NCBI GenBank assembly: GCA_025963815.1
Contig: JAOQAA010000671.1
Location: forward strand, 1 to 8,179
Origin: Capsulimonas sp.
GTDB lineage: Bacteria > Armatimonadota > Armatimonadia > Armatimonadales > Capsulimonadaceae
Reading direction: 5' to 3'
DNA length: 8,179 nucleotides
The number at the start of each line of letters is the position of its first letter. Position 1 is the stretch's first letter. Of this stretch, positions 1 through 5,991 are shown piece by piece. The notes below the pieces were generated by a model, which was given only the letters and a program-made list of their open reading frames with translations, was not told the DNA's origin and ran no database searches. Both the position numbers and the translations under genes were made by a program.

Positions 1-469
1 CCATGTTCTTGGCGTTCAGACCCGCGCCGTTCTTGTGGAACTCGCGGACCATGGCCAGCACACGCTCGTCATCCCACTCGCGGTAGCGGCGGATGTCGTC
101 GTAGTTGAGGCCGGAGCTTTCCAGCGCCTCACGCCAGGAGCCGAAGTGGCTTTTCTTAGTGGCGGCGGCGGCGAGCTGAGGATCGACGTTTAGACAGACA
201 TTACGCCAGGACAAGTCGACGCCCTGTGCGTGCAGTTCCTGAACGCGGGCGACGATACGCTCGCGGGTCCAGGACTTGTAGCGGCGGATCTGTTCGTAGT
301 CGAGACCGGAGAAGTTGACGGCCGCTTCCCAGGTTCCGAAGTAGCGGGTGGCGGCCCGCAAAAGCGTAAGATTATTTGTGGCGACGCTGGAGTAGTTGAG
401 ATTCTCCCCGGACTCGTACATGCTGACGATTTCCATCGCAATCGCTTCTTTATTCCATTTTCGATACAT
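1..469 (-). CDS. HNH_repeat-like tandem repeat protein, partial (runs off left edge)
   Basis: This gene is read leftward from an ATG at 469-467; 156 codons are visible with no stop before the window edge. The protein is built of tandem units about 62-65 residues long. Each unit opens with a Trp (W5, W67, W132), is followed by a helix-like stretch and a G-x-x-L turn, then FG(T/S)W (residues 44-47 and 109-112), and closes with GLxYxxIRRY (residues 55-64 and 120-129). This layout matches my knowledge of the homing-endonuclease-associated repeat (HNH_repeat), a small helical unit thought to bind DNA. No nuclease motif is visible, but the C-terminal part is missing. The frame is fixed by the repeats. 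GGAGG at 483-487 lies 13 nt upstream, rather far, and a CTG at 475-473 would have better spacing, but ATG is preferred. An in-frame TAG lies upstream. DNA binding is inferred, and the overall role is unknown. Confidence 0.75.
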   Translation of the reverse strand, partial: MYRKWNKEAIAMEIVSMYESGENLNYSSVATNNLTLLRAATRYFGTWEAAVNFSGLDYEQIRRYKSWTRERIVARVQELHAQGVDLSWRNVCLNVDPQLAAAATKKSHFGSWREALESSGLNYDDIRRYREWDDERVLAMVREFHKNGAGLNAKNM

Positions 470-482
470 AACCAGCTTTGAT

Positions 483-487
483 CCTCC
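483..487 (-). promoter_or_regulatory. Ribosome binding site of the repeat protein
   Basis: GGAGG on the minus strand is the only strong Shine-Dalgarno match ahead of the repeat protein. It sits 13 nt from the ATG at 469 and 7 nt from an in-frame CTG at 475. The long spacing leaves the exact start slightly open. Confidence 0.5.
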
Positions 488-546
488 ATGTTGGCCAAGG
501 ATGCGCGTTGCCGCTGTTTCCTAGCTTGTCTATTCCCATTGTTGCC

Positions 547-575
547 TGTATACCGGGCCAGCGCAATATTGACAG
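547..575 (-). promoter_or_regulatory. Candidate sigma70-type promoter for the repeat protein, proximal
   Basis: On the minus strand CTGTCA (570-575) and TATACA (547-552) are separated by 17 nt. Each hexamer matches 4 of 6 consensus bases. Transcription would start near 540 and leave a leader of about 70 nt. This is a weak candidate. Confidence 0.25.
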
Positions 576-642
576 CCTGGATCGACTGCTGTTGTTGGAT
601 TAGAGGGCGCTGATGCGTATTTCCTTCAACGCCTACGCAGGG

Positions 643-651
643 AGTATAACA
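643..651 (-). promoter_or_regulatory. Candidate extended -10 promoter for the repeat protein, distal
   Basis: The minus strand reads TG-T-TATACT, an extended -10 element with 5 of 6 bases of the hexamer correct, in an AT-rich setting. No good -35 is visible, which is usual for extended -10 promoters. Initiation would fall near 636, inside the inverted repeat at 614-639, giving a leader of about 167 nt. A protein bound there could control initiation, but that is speculation. Confidence 0.35.
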
Positions 652-724
652 GCAAATAGTGATAAGATCATTAAGACAGGATTAAATTTTTACGAAATAT
701 AATTGATGATGTTTTGATGGAAGC

Positions 725-751
725 CCCTCGCCGGATTGGGAACGGCGAGGG
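725..751 (-). terminator. Hairpin after the lipid operon, probable terminator
   Basis: CCCTCGCCG (725-733) pairs with CGGCGAGGG (743-751) over 9 perfect base pairs, with a 9-nt loop. It begins 13 nt past the stop codon of the exported-protein gene. No run of T follows on the minus strand, so it is not a classic intrinsic terminator. It may instead stabilise the mRNA 3' end or act with other factors. Confidence 0.5.
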
Positions 752-763
752 CGACCGAAGCGA

Positions 764-1735
764 TTAGGGAAGCTTATCGAGAGGGAACGAAGCAAATTTG
801 GGGTCGCCGGTGATGACGCGCAAAGCGATGGACTTGGTGTCCCGGTTGACACGCGCGGTTCCATCGGCGTTAAACGCATCGAAGACCACGACAAAGAACC
901 CGGCGAGGTCGTTATAGTTGTCGCGTCGCTTGACCAGGCGTGGGCTGACGGTGTTCGCGATCTCAAACGGGTTTCCGGCAAGCACGTTCTCGGGACTCCC
1001 GGCGATGTTGTCATAGAATTGCTGCCGTGCGATCAGCTGCTGCGGTGTGTAGACTTGAATGGGCTTGAAATTATTCTCTCGGTCGTCGCTGAGAACGAAC
1101 TGAATCTCTTGAAGTCTTTTGAAGAGGGTCTCGGGATCGACTGGGGGATCGGGAACCTTCTTGTTCCGCTGGCGCGGGAAAAGATCTGAAATCTCGACCA
1201 GGAACGTCAGGGTTCGCTGCGGGGCGGTCACGGCTGTTTCCAGCGCCTTGAAGTCCGCATCGCGTCCGGCGGAGTCGGCGAAATTTCGCTGCTCTAGAAA
1301 TCCACGCCAGCGCGCCTCAGTCCCGGGAGTTACCCAGGTGACAACGCCAGTCTGACGCCGCGTCTCGCCCAGAATGCCTCCGGCGCGATATTGATAGGCG
1401 CGGCGCGAAGGAGCGAGGATGTCGATAAAATCTTGCTTGGACTTGCCGATCTCCCGGCCTTTGTCCAGATTGTCCAGCAGCTCGCGGTCCGTAGGGATCA
1501 GTAAAGGGTGCAGTGTGCGCGGATCGCGAGCCGCGATGTTGACATCGGACGACTGTGTCGTCACTCCGCCGGGCGTCGTCGCCGCCCCTGGAAGGGTAAC
1601 GGGGGCGGGCTGCAGGGGAGCAGGCGTCGCGTCGACGGGGGTGTTGTCACCCAGCTGCGCGTGGGCGCTGTTTCCGCCCAGAAGAACGGCGGTGAGGGCC
1701 GCTGCGGCGAGGAAGGAGGCATTCAATCGTGTCAT
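764..1735 (-). CDS. Exported protein of unknown function
   Basis: This gene encodes 323 residues from the ATG at 1735-1733. The product starts with a typical signal peptide: a short Thr-Arg n-region, a hydrophobic core rich in Ala and Leu (about residues 7-21), and an AHA-Q cleavage site near residues 27-28. It is therefore probably periplasmic or secreted. The mature part opens with a Pro/Thr/Ala-rich, likely disordered linker (about residues 30-65), followed by a soluble mixed domain with no cysteines or membrane segments. I recognise no family. A TTG at 1771 would add 12 residues and overlap the stop of the upstream acyltransferase gene, but it spoils the signal peptide, so the ATG is preferred. 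Only a weak AGAG precedes it. As the last gene of the lipid operon, 32 nt after plsC, it may act in the envelope, but the sequence alone gives no function. Confidence 0.8.
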   Translation of the reverse strand: MTRLNASFLAAAALTAVLLGGNSAHAQLGDNTPVDATPAPLQPAPVTLPGAATTPGGVTTQSSDVNIAARDPRTLHPLLIPTDRELLDNLDKGREIGKSKQDFIDILAPSRRAYQYRAGGILGETRRQTGVVTWVTPGTEARWRGFLEQRNFADSAGRDADFKALETAVTAPQRTLTFLVEISDLFPRQRNKKVPDPPVDPETLFKRLQEIQFVLSDDRENNFKPIQVYTPQQLIARQQFYDNIAGSPENVLAGNPFEIANTVSPRLVKRRDNYNDLAGFFVVVFDAFNADGTARVNRDTKSIALRVITGDPKFASFPLDKLP

Positions 1736-1767
1736 ATCTCTATTGTGTGTTTTTCCCGTCGCCCTTG

Positions 1768-2487
1768 TCAAGAAGCAACGGCTCCATCCGTAGTTTTACT
1801 GTGTTCGACAAAAGTTTTCTCACGTTTGTTTCGTCTTTCGCGCGCCGCTTCAACCGGCGGCGGCGCCTGATCCGTCAGCGCTGCGAGCGCGAGGCCTAGC
1901 TCTCGTGTGATTTCCTCAATTGCTTGGCTGCGCGGCAGGGAAGCGAACTTCGACGGATGAATCGGCTCACCGAACTTCACCGTGACGGGATGCTTGCTGA
2001 ACTGCGGCTTTTTTGCGGCGTAAGGCAGCATCTCATTGGCGTGCTGGATGCCGATCGGGACGATGGGGACGCCGGCGCGCATGGCGAGCATGGCCGCGCC
2101 GGGCTGAAGCCGCTGGAGCTTCCCGTCCTGCGCGCAGCGGCCCTCGGGGAAGATAATGATCGGCTCGCCGCGTTTCAGGCAGTCTTCGGCGCGGCGCAGG
2201 GCCGCGCGATCCGCGCTGTCCCGTTTGATGGGGAAGGCGTGGAAGTGATAAAAGAACCAGCCGAAGACAGGCATCTCGAACAATTCGGATTTGCCGATGA
2301 ACCAGGCGCGGCGGGGGAGGGTGACAAACATCGTCGGCGGGTCGGCGTCCGTGGTATGGTTCGGGCAGTAAATCAAGCCGCCTGTTTGCGGAACATTGTG
2401 CTCGCCGCTGGAGCGAAGGCGCCCATAAATGCGAATCATCACGCGCAGCACGGTAAAGACGATGGGATAGAACAAAAAGTAAATCAT
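1768..2487 (-). CDS. PlsC-type 1-acyl-sn-glycerol-3-phosphate acyltransferase
   Basis: This is a 239-residue protein of the PlsC/LPLAT family, which moves a fatty acyl group from acyl-CoA or acyl-ACP to a lysophospholipid or lysophosphatidic acid at the inner face of the membrane. The catalytic NHxxxxD motif is intact (N43-H44 to D49). It is followed by PIKRD (86-90), the substrate-binding FPEGR (113-117) and GVPIVPIGI (139-147), in family order and spacing. The N-terminal 20 residues are hydrophobic and probably anchor it to the membrane. The last 35 or so residues form a charged, Pro/Arg/Lys-rich tail outside the usual domain. Length is normal for the family. It starts 3 nt after the stop of the transporter gene and is therefore translationally linked, with only a weak ribosome site. 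Whether it performs de novo phosphatidic acid synthesis or lysolipid repair cannot be settled from sequence; the neighbours favour repair or use of exogenous fatty acids. Confidence 0.92.
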   Translation of the reverse strand: MIYFLFYPIVFTVLRVMIRIYGRLRSSGEHNVPQTGGLIYCPNHTTDADPPTMFVTLPRRAWFIGKSELFEMPVFGWFFYHFHAFPIKRDSADRAALRRAEDCLKRGEPIIIFPEGRCAQDGKLQRLQPGAAMLAMRAGVPIVPIGIQHANEMLPYAAKKPQFSKHPVTVKFGEPIHPSKFASLPRSQAIEEITRELGLALAALTDQAPPPVEAARERRNKREKTFVEHSKTTDGAVAS

Positions 2488-2490
2488 AAG

Positions 2491-3810
2491 TTAGCTCGTC
2501 GTCGCCGCGTTATTTCTCGCGGCGCTGAGTTGAAGATGCCGTTCGATTTCGGCGGCGGCAAGCTCCGGCCGCAGACGGTTGATCACAGCGAGCGCTCCTA
2601 GGATACAGACGAAGCAGACGCCGAAGATCATACGCTCGCCGTAATGGTTGATCAGCGCGCCGGTGACGAGCACCGAAACGGGGCCAACAATACTGAGCGC
2701 CGTTGTCTGAAGCCCCGTGAAAAATCCGATCTCCTCGCACGGAACGAGCCGCGTGAGCAGGGGGTATGCCGAAGCGTTCTGCGCCGCCGTGCCGAGACCC
2801 GCGAAGAACAGCACGATCGCCACGGAGGGGAGGCTGTTTACCCACAGGCCGTTGATGGCTGCGAGGCCGATCATCGCGACTCCAAGCGTCATCATGGCCT
2901 TCGGGCCGATCTTATCGGAAAGCCAGCCGCAGGGCACGCCGCCGATCGCCGTGGCCACCATCAGGATCAGCACCATATGCAGCGCTTGATCGTCGGTGCA
3001 GTGGGTGATGCTCTTGATAAACGGGGTCAGCTGCGGAACGACGGCGCTTGTTCCCGCGCCGTAGCAAAAGTACATGATCAAGAATAGGCGAGCCTGTCGC
3101 AGTGTCGTGAGCCCTCTTGTCGCCGCCGACATTTCTCTCCAATAACTGAGATGATGGATCGCCGGCTCATCCTGTTCTCCCGTAATTCCAATCGTTGTCG
3201 GCGTTTCCCGTGTTGTTGTACAGGTCGCCACCGTCAGTACGATCATGAGCAGCGCCACCAACGCAAATCGATAGACGATTGGGATCGGCAGTAAGAGAAC
3301 GACAACTTGCCCTAGCGCGCCGACGAGAAACCAGATCCCCGAAACGCGTCCACGCTGCCGCGCGGGCGTGATGTCGGCCATCAGCGACTGGTAGGGGTCG
3401 ATGAAGAAGTTGAAGACCAGCGTGGAGAGGAAGATACAGGCGACGATGCCTCCAAGCCGCAGCGGCGCGGGAAGCGCCGCCGCCAGCGGTGTGAGCAGCA
3501 GAAAGAGCGCGGACAGCGGTGCGAACAGAATCATGAACGGTCGGCGCCGTCCCCAGCGCGTGCGCAGGCGGTCGCTTGCGGAGCCGACCAGGGGCTGAAG
3601 AATAGCGCCTTCAAAGGAATGCGTCTCCGCAAGAATCCCCTTCAGCATGGCGTTGTGCGTGTAATTTCCCAGCCAGAGCGGCAGGATAAAGTTGTTGAAC
3701 GCATAAAACGCGCCGACACCGAGGTTCGCCAAACTGTACGCCAAAATTGCCGGCAGAGACAGCGGCGCCGCTTCCGCGTTCGCGCTTTGATTTTTCACCG
3801 CTGTGCTCAT
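2491..3810 (-). CDS. MFS transporter with SLC45-like signature
   Basis: This gene encodes a 439-residue major facilitator superfamily carrier with about 12 hydrophobic segments. Between segments 2 and 3 it carries QPLVGSASD (72-80) followed by RWGRRRP (85-91). This is the MFS loop motif in the form seen in the SLC45 and plant sucrose carriers and the related GPH (MelB, MFSD2A) group. A short polar N-tail and a long hydrophilic loop in the middle fit the six-plus-six layout. The chosen ATG at 3810 lies 4 nt after the ligase stop. An ATG at 3843 would add 11 non-family residues and overlap the ligase gene, so it was rejected. Substrate is unknown. The family points to sugars or sugar-like solutes with cation coupling, but it sits between an acyl ligase and an acyltransferase. 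A lipid or lysolipid substrate, as for LplT or MFSD2A, is therefore a reasonable alternative. Confidence 0.88.
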   Translation of the reverse strand: MSTAVKNQSANAEAAPLSLPAILAYSLANLGVGAFYAFNNFILPLWLGNYTHNAMLKGILAETHSFEGAILQPLVGSASDRLRTRWGRRRPFMILFAPLSALFLLLTPLAAALPAPLRLGGIVACIFLSTLVFNFFIDPYQSLMADITPARQRGRVSGIWFLVGALGQVVVLLLPIPIVYRFALVALLMIVLTVATCTTTRETPTTIGITGEQDEPAIHHLSYWREMSAATRGLTTLRQARLFLIMYFCYGAGTSAVVPQLTPFIKSITHCTDDQALHMVLILMVATAIGGVPCGWLSDKIGPKAMMTLGVAMIGLAAINGLWVNSLPSVAIVLFFAGLGTAAQNASAYPLLTRLVPCEEIGFFTGLQTTALSIVGPVSVLVTGALINHYGERMIFGVCFVCILGALAVINRLRPELAAAEIERHLQLSAARNNAATTS

Positions 3811-3814
3811 AATA

Positions 3815-5605
3815 TTAAGACTCACGCTCCAGCAGCCGGCCATAGTTTTCGCTGACGACCTTGCGTTTGATCTTCATCGTTGGGGTCAGTTCGCCATTCT
3901 CGATGCTCAGCGCCTTTTCCAAGAGCGCAATTCGTTTGATCTTTTCATAGTCGGCCAAATTACCCGAAAGCTTGTCGATCTCGGTCTTGATGAGCTTACG
4001 GACCGCTGGATCGGCGGCCATCTCGGAGGGGCTCATTTTTTCCTTGCCCTGCTCCTGCGCCCATGTCTTGAGCTTGTCGAAGCTGGGCAGAACGAGCGCG
4101 CTGACGCCGCCGGACTTGTCGCCGAGCAGGACGATCTCGCTGATGAAAGGGCTTTGCTTCATGAGCGACTCGATCGGCTGAGGGGCGACGTTCTTGCCGT
4201 TCGCCAGCACAATAATGTCTTTCTTGCGATCCGTGATCTTGACGTAGCCCTCGGAGTCAATGACGCCGATATCGCCTGTGTGGAACCAGCCGTCGGCGTC
4301 GATGACGTCCTTGGTTGCTTCTGGATTATTCCAGTACCCGCGCATGACATTCGGGCCGCGCGTCAGCAGCTCGCCATCCTCGGCGACCTTGATCGTCGCG
4401 CCGAAACCGGCTACGCCGACCGTGCCGATCTTCGCCCGTCCATACGGATTGGTGGCGCAGGCCGCCGTCGTTTCGGTCAGTCCCCAGCCTTCGAGGATCG
4501 GGATGCCGATGGCGTTGAAGAAGCCGGCGGTTTTGGCGTTCAGCGGCGCGCCTCCGCTGACAAAGAATTTGAGCTTGCCGCCGAATTTGTCGCGCAATTT
4601 GGAAAGCACGAGCTTCTCGGCAATGGCGTGCTTGATCAGGAGTATCGGCGAAACGGATTGCCCGGCGTTGCGGCGCTCGGCGACGGCTGAGCCGACCTCG
4701 ATCGCCCACGCGAAGGCCTTGCGCTTGTTTTCGGGTTCTTTGCTCACGGTGTCCGTCACACGCTCATGGATGCTTTCGAAGACGCGCGGCACGCATTGCA
4801 TGACAGTCGGCTTGGCGAACGCCATGTTGTCAATCAGCTTGAAGATGCTGTCGTTGTAGTAGGTATGCGATCCCATGGCGAGCGACAGGCAATAGGTGAC
4901 GCGCTCAAAGACATGGCAAAGCGGCAGAAACGAGAGAAAAGTGTCATTCGGCGGGGTGACTGGAAACGCGTTTAGCGCGCCGTCGATCGCCGTGCCCATA
5001 TTGGCGTGCGTGAGCATCGCGCCCTTCGGATTGCCCGTGGTGCCGGAGGTATAGACGAGGCTCATCAGGTCGTCGAGCTTGACCGAGTCGCGCCGCGCTT
5101 CGAAGGTTTCGGCGAGCGTCGCGCGGTCGCCTTCAAGCATCACGGCGTCAAACGAGAGCACGTCGCCCTTGGCCGAGCTTTCCTCCATCGTCACGAAGAC
5201 CGTGAGGCCGGGGCATTGCTCGCGGGAGATGTTCGCCTTTTGCAGCTGCTTGGCGTCGGAGACGATCATCGCCTTGGCGCCGCTGTCGGCGAGGATGTGC
5301 GCGACTTGCGCCGGTGGCAGGGTGGAGTAGATCGGGACCGTGACGGCGCCGGACGAAAGGATGGCGATATCGGCGATTGCCCATTCGGTCCGGTTTTCGG
5401 AGAGGATCGCGACTCGGTCGCCGCGCTCGATTCCCAGCGCGCGGAGGCCGAGAGAAAAACGGCGGGCGCGCTCCTCCACTTCTTTGTAAGTGAGCGTGAC
5501 CCAATCTTTGGTTTCCGGCGACTTGGCGGTCAGCGCCGGCAGGTCCGGATATTTGCGCGCGGACTCGGCGAAGTGCGCGGTGACGGTCTTTATTGTACTG
5601 GGCAT
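3815..5605 (-). CDS. Long-chain fatty acid-CoA ligase, FAA1 type
   Basis: This is a 596-residue AMP-binding (ANL) enzyme that activates fatty acids through an acyl-adenylate to acyl-CoA, or possibly acyl-ACP. All core motifs are present: the P-loop YTSGTTGNPKG (185-195), SGGAPL (350-355), GWGLTE (373-378), the ATP-binding HTGD (442-445), the hinge ITDRKKDII (457-465), and the C-terminal lysine in LTPTMKIKR (K578). The SGGAPL to GWGLTE spacing and total length fit the FAA1-like long-chain group (COG1022) better than short E. coli FadD. No transmembrane segment is seen, so the enzyme is probably cytosolic and membrane-associated. The start is supported by GAGGAG at 5615-5620, 9 nt upstream. It is the first gene of the leftward operon and would supply activated acyl chains to the acyltransferase two genes downstream. 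Long-chain specificity comes from family likeness and is not proven. Confidence 0.93.
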   Translation of the reverse strand: MPSTIKTVTAHFAESARKYPDLPALTAKSPETKDWVTLTYKEVEERARRFSLGLRALGIERGDRVAILSENRTEWAIADIAILSSGAVTVPIYSTLPPAQVAHILADSGAKAMIVSDAKQLQKANISREQCPGLTVFVTMEESSAKGDVLSFDAVMLEGDRATLAETFEARRDSVKLDDLMSLVYTSGTTGNPKGAMLTHANMGTAIDGALNAFPVTPPNDTFLSFLPLCHVFERVTYCLSLAMGSHTYYNDSIFKLIDNMAFAKPTVMQCVPRVFESIHERVTDTVSKEPENKRKAFAWAIEVGSAVAERRNAGQSVSPILLIKHAIAEKLVLSKLRDKFGGKLKFFVSGGAPLNAKTAGFFNAIGIPILEGWGLTETTAACATNPYGRAKIGTVGVAGFGATIKVAEDGELLTRGPNVMRGYWNNPEATKDVIDADGWFHTGDIGVIDSEGYVKITDRKKDIIVLANGKNVAPQPIESLMKQSPFISEIVLLGDKSGGVSALVLPSFDKLKTWAQEQGKEKMSPSEMAADPAVRKLIKTEIDKLSGNLADYEKIKRIALLEKALSIENGELTPTMKIKRKVVSENYGRLLERES

Positions 5606-5614
5606 TGCGCTGGT

Positions 5615-5620
5615 CTCCTC
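5615..5620 (-). promoter_or_regulatory. Ribosome binding site of the acyl ligase
   Basis: GAGGAG on the minus strand lies 9 nt upstream of the ATG at 5605. It is the best Shine-Dalgarno match in the operon and fixes the start. The downstream genes have weak sites and seem to depend on translational coupling. Confidence 0.7.
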
Positions 5621-5726
5621 GGCGTGATCGCTGTGTAACGAGACTATTGTACCGCTCGTCCTGACTGGGCGGATGAGGCGAAAGGCCTAATTTTTGTTTG
5701 TTCTGGGAAATTTCTCGGCGCCTTAT

Positions 5727-5755
5727 AGGATAGCGCGCGAGAGGGGATTTGTCAA
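5727..5755 (-). promoter_or_regulatory. Sigma70-type promoter of the lipid operon
   Basis: The minus strand has a perfect -35 TTGACA (5750-5755), a 17-nt spacer, and TATCCT (5727-5732, 4 of 6) as -10. Initiation would be near 5720, leaving a leader of about 115 nt before the ligase ATG. I see no convincing operator or riboswitch fold in that leader. A lone TACAAT (5646-5651) closer to the gene has no -35 partner. Confidence 0.6.
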
Positions 5756-5784
5756 GATTATTCGTGGCCGAGGGCGTGTCGGTC

Positions 5785-5814
5785 TTGACATTCGCATCTC
5801 AATTGTGTTAGAAT
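5785..5814 (+). promoter_or_regulatory. Promoter of tRNA-Ser
   Basis: A perfect -35 TTGACA (5785-5790) is followed after 18 nt by TAGAAT (5809-5814, 5 of 6). The -10 ends 16 nt before the mature tRNA 5' end, the normal place for a tRNA promoter with a short 5' leader. It is back-to-back with the lipid-operon promoter: the two -35 boxes are only 29 bp apart. Confidence 0.75.
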
Positions 5815-5830
5815 GGTCTTCGCGCATCAA

Positions 5831-5924
5831 GGAACGGTGTCCGAGTTGGTCGAAGGAGCACGACTGGAAATCGTGTAATGGGGTTAACTCTCATTCGTGG
5901 GTTCGAATCCCACCCGTTCCGCCA
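5831..5924 (+). tRNA. tRNA-Ser (anticodon GGA)
   Basis: The full cloverleaf can be drawn. The acceptor stem is GGAACGG (5831-5837) with CCGTTCC (5914-5920), then discriminator G5921 and an encoded CCA (5922-5924). The anticodon stem CACGA/TCGTG (5859-5863, 5871-5875) closes a 7-nt loop with GGA at 5866-5868, reading UCC and UCU. The T arm is GTGGG-TTCGAAT-CCCAC (5897-5913). The 21-nt variable region (5876-5896) folds into the long arm expected of a class II serine tRNA and required by seryl-tRNA synthetase. Discriminator G also fits serine. The gene stands alone under its own promoter. Its 3' end is not repeated elsewhere in the window, so there is no sign of use as an integration site here. 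Confidence 0.97.
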
Positions 5925-5956
5925 TTTTCCTCTGAATTTCGCAATACTCTTACGGA

Positions 5957-5972
5957 AGCGGCTTCGGCCGCT
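5957..5972 (+). other. Hairpin with cUUCGg tetraloop between tRNA and downstream gene
   Basis: AGCGGC (5957-5962) and GCCGCT (5967-5972) form a 6-bp stem closed by a UUCG loop on a C-G pair, an exceptionally stable RNA tetraloop. No T-run follows, so it is not a standard terminator. It lies 32 nt after the tRNA CCA and directly before AAAGG (5973-5977), the only Shine-Dalgarno-like site of the next gene. It could mark the tRNA 3' trailer for processing or tune translation. Confidence 0.5.
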
Positions 5973-5991
5973 AAAGGTACAGTCACCGCGG

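Larger units (their letters stand above)
470..763. other. Intergenic region, AT-richer than its flanks
   Basis: This stretch of 294 nt separates the stop of the exported-protein gene from the start of the repeat protein. I see no coding potential. The 640-720 part is clearly more AT-rich than the genes on either side. The region holds a hairpin at its right end (725-751), two candidate leftward promoters (643-651 and 547-575), an inverted repeat TGCGTA/TACGCA (614-619 with 634-639), and the ribosome binding site at 483-487. No tRNA or recognisable riboswitch was found. Confidence 0.6.

Noticed and set aside
190..498. Minus-strand frame starting at an ATG next to the GGAGG site
   Set aside because: This frame is offset from the one that gives the repeat protein. 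Its product is a Ser/Pro/Thr-rich string without the repeat pattern, so the ATG at 469 in the other frame is the true gene.
1736..1771. TTG start for the exported protein, overlapping the PlsC stop
   Set aside because: The overlap looks attractive for coupling, but it places 12 polar residues ahead of an otherwise well-formed signal peptide.
1924..2601. Plus-strand open frame of 225 codons
   Set aside because: It lies opposite the PlsC gene and the end of the transporter gene, whose family motifs are intact. The translated product is rich in Arg, Ala, Gly, His and Asp, typical of antisense reading of GC-rich genes.
3811..3843. Longer start for the MFS transporter
   Set aside because: It would overlap the end of the ligase gene and add 11 residues with no family support. 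The ATG at 3810, 4 nt after the ligase stop, is the normal operon arrangement.
3803..4690. Plus-strand open frame of 295 codons
   Set aside because: It is antisense to the acyl ligase, which has every expected motif on the minus strand. The product resembles no family and is a mirror of GC-rich codon usage.
5671..5700. Possible plus-strand terminator (AGGC-GAAAG-GCCT then T-rich)
   Set aside because: The stem is only 4 bp, and no plus-strand gene ends upstream of it.
5900..5924. tRNA-Ser 3' end as an attachment site for a genomic island
   Set aside because: No repeat of this segment, integrase gene or change in composition is seen downstream within the window.
5878..5991. Upstream extension of the nucleotidyltransferase-fold gene
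   Set aside because: The ATG at 5878 lies inside the variable arm of tRNA-Ser and the extra residues are the translated tRNA 3' half. The ATG at 5992 is the first start free of the tRNA.
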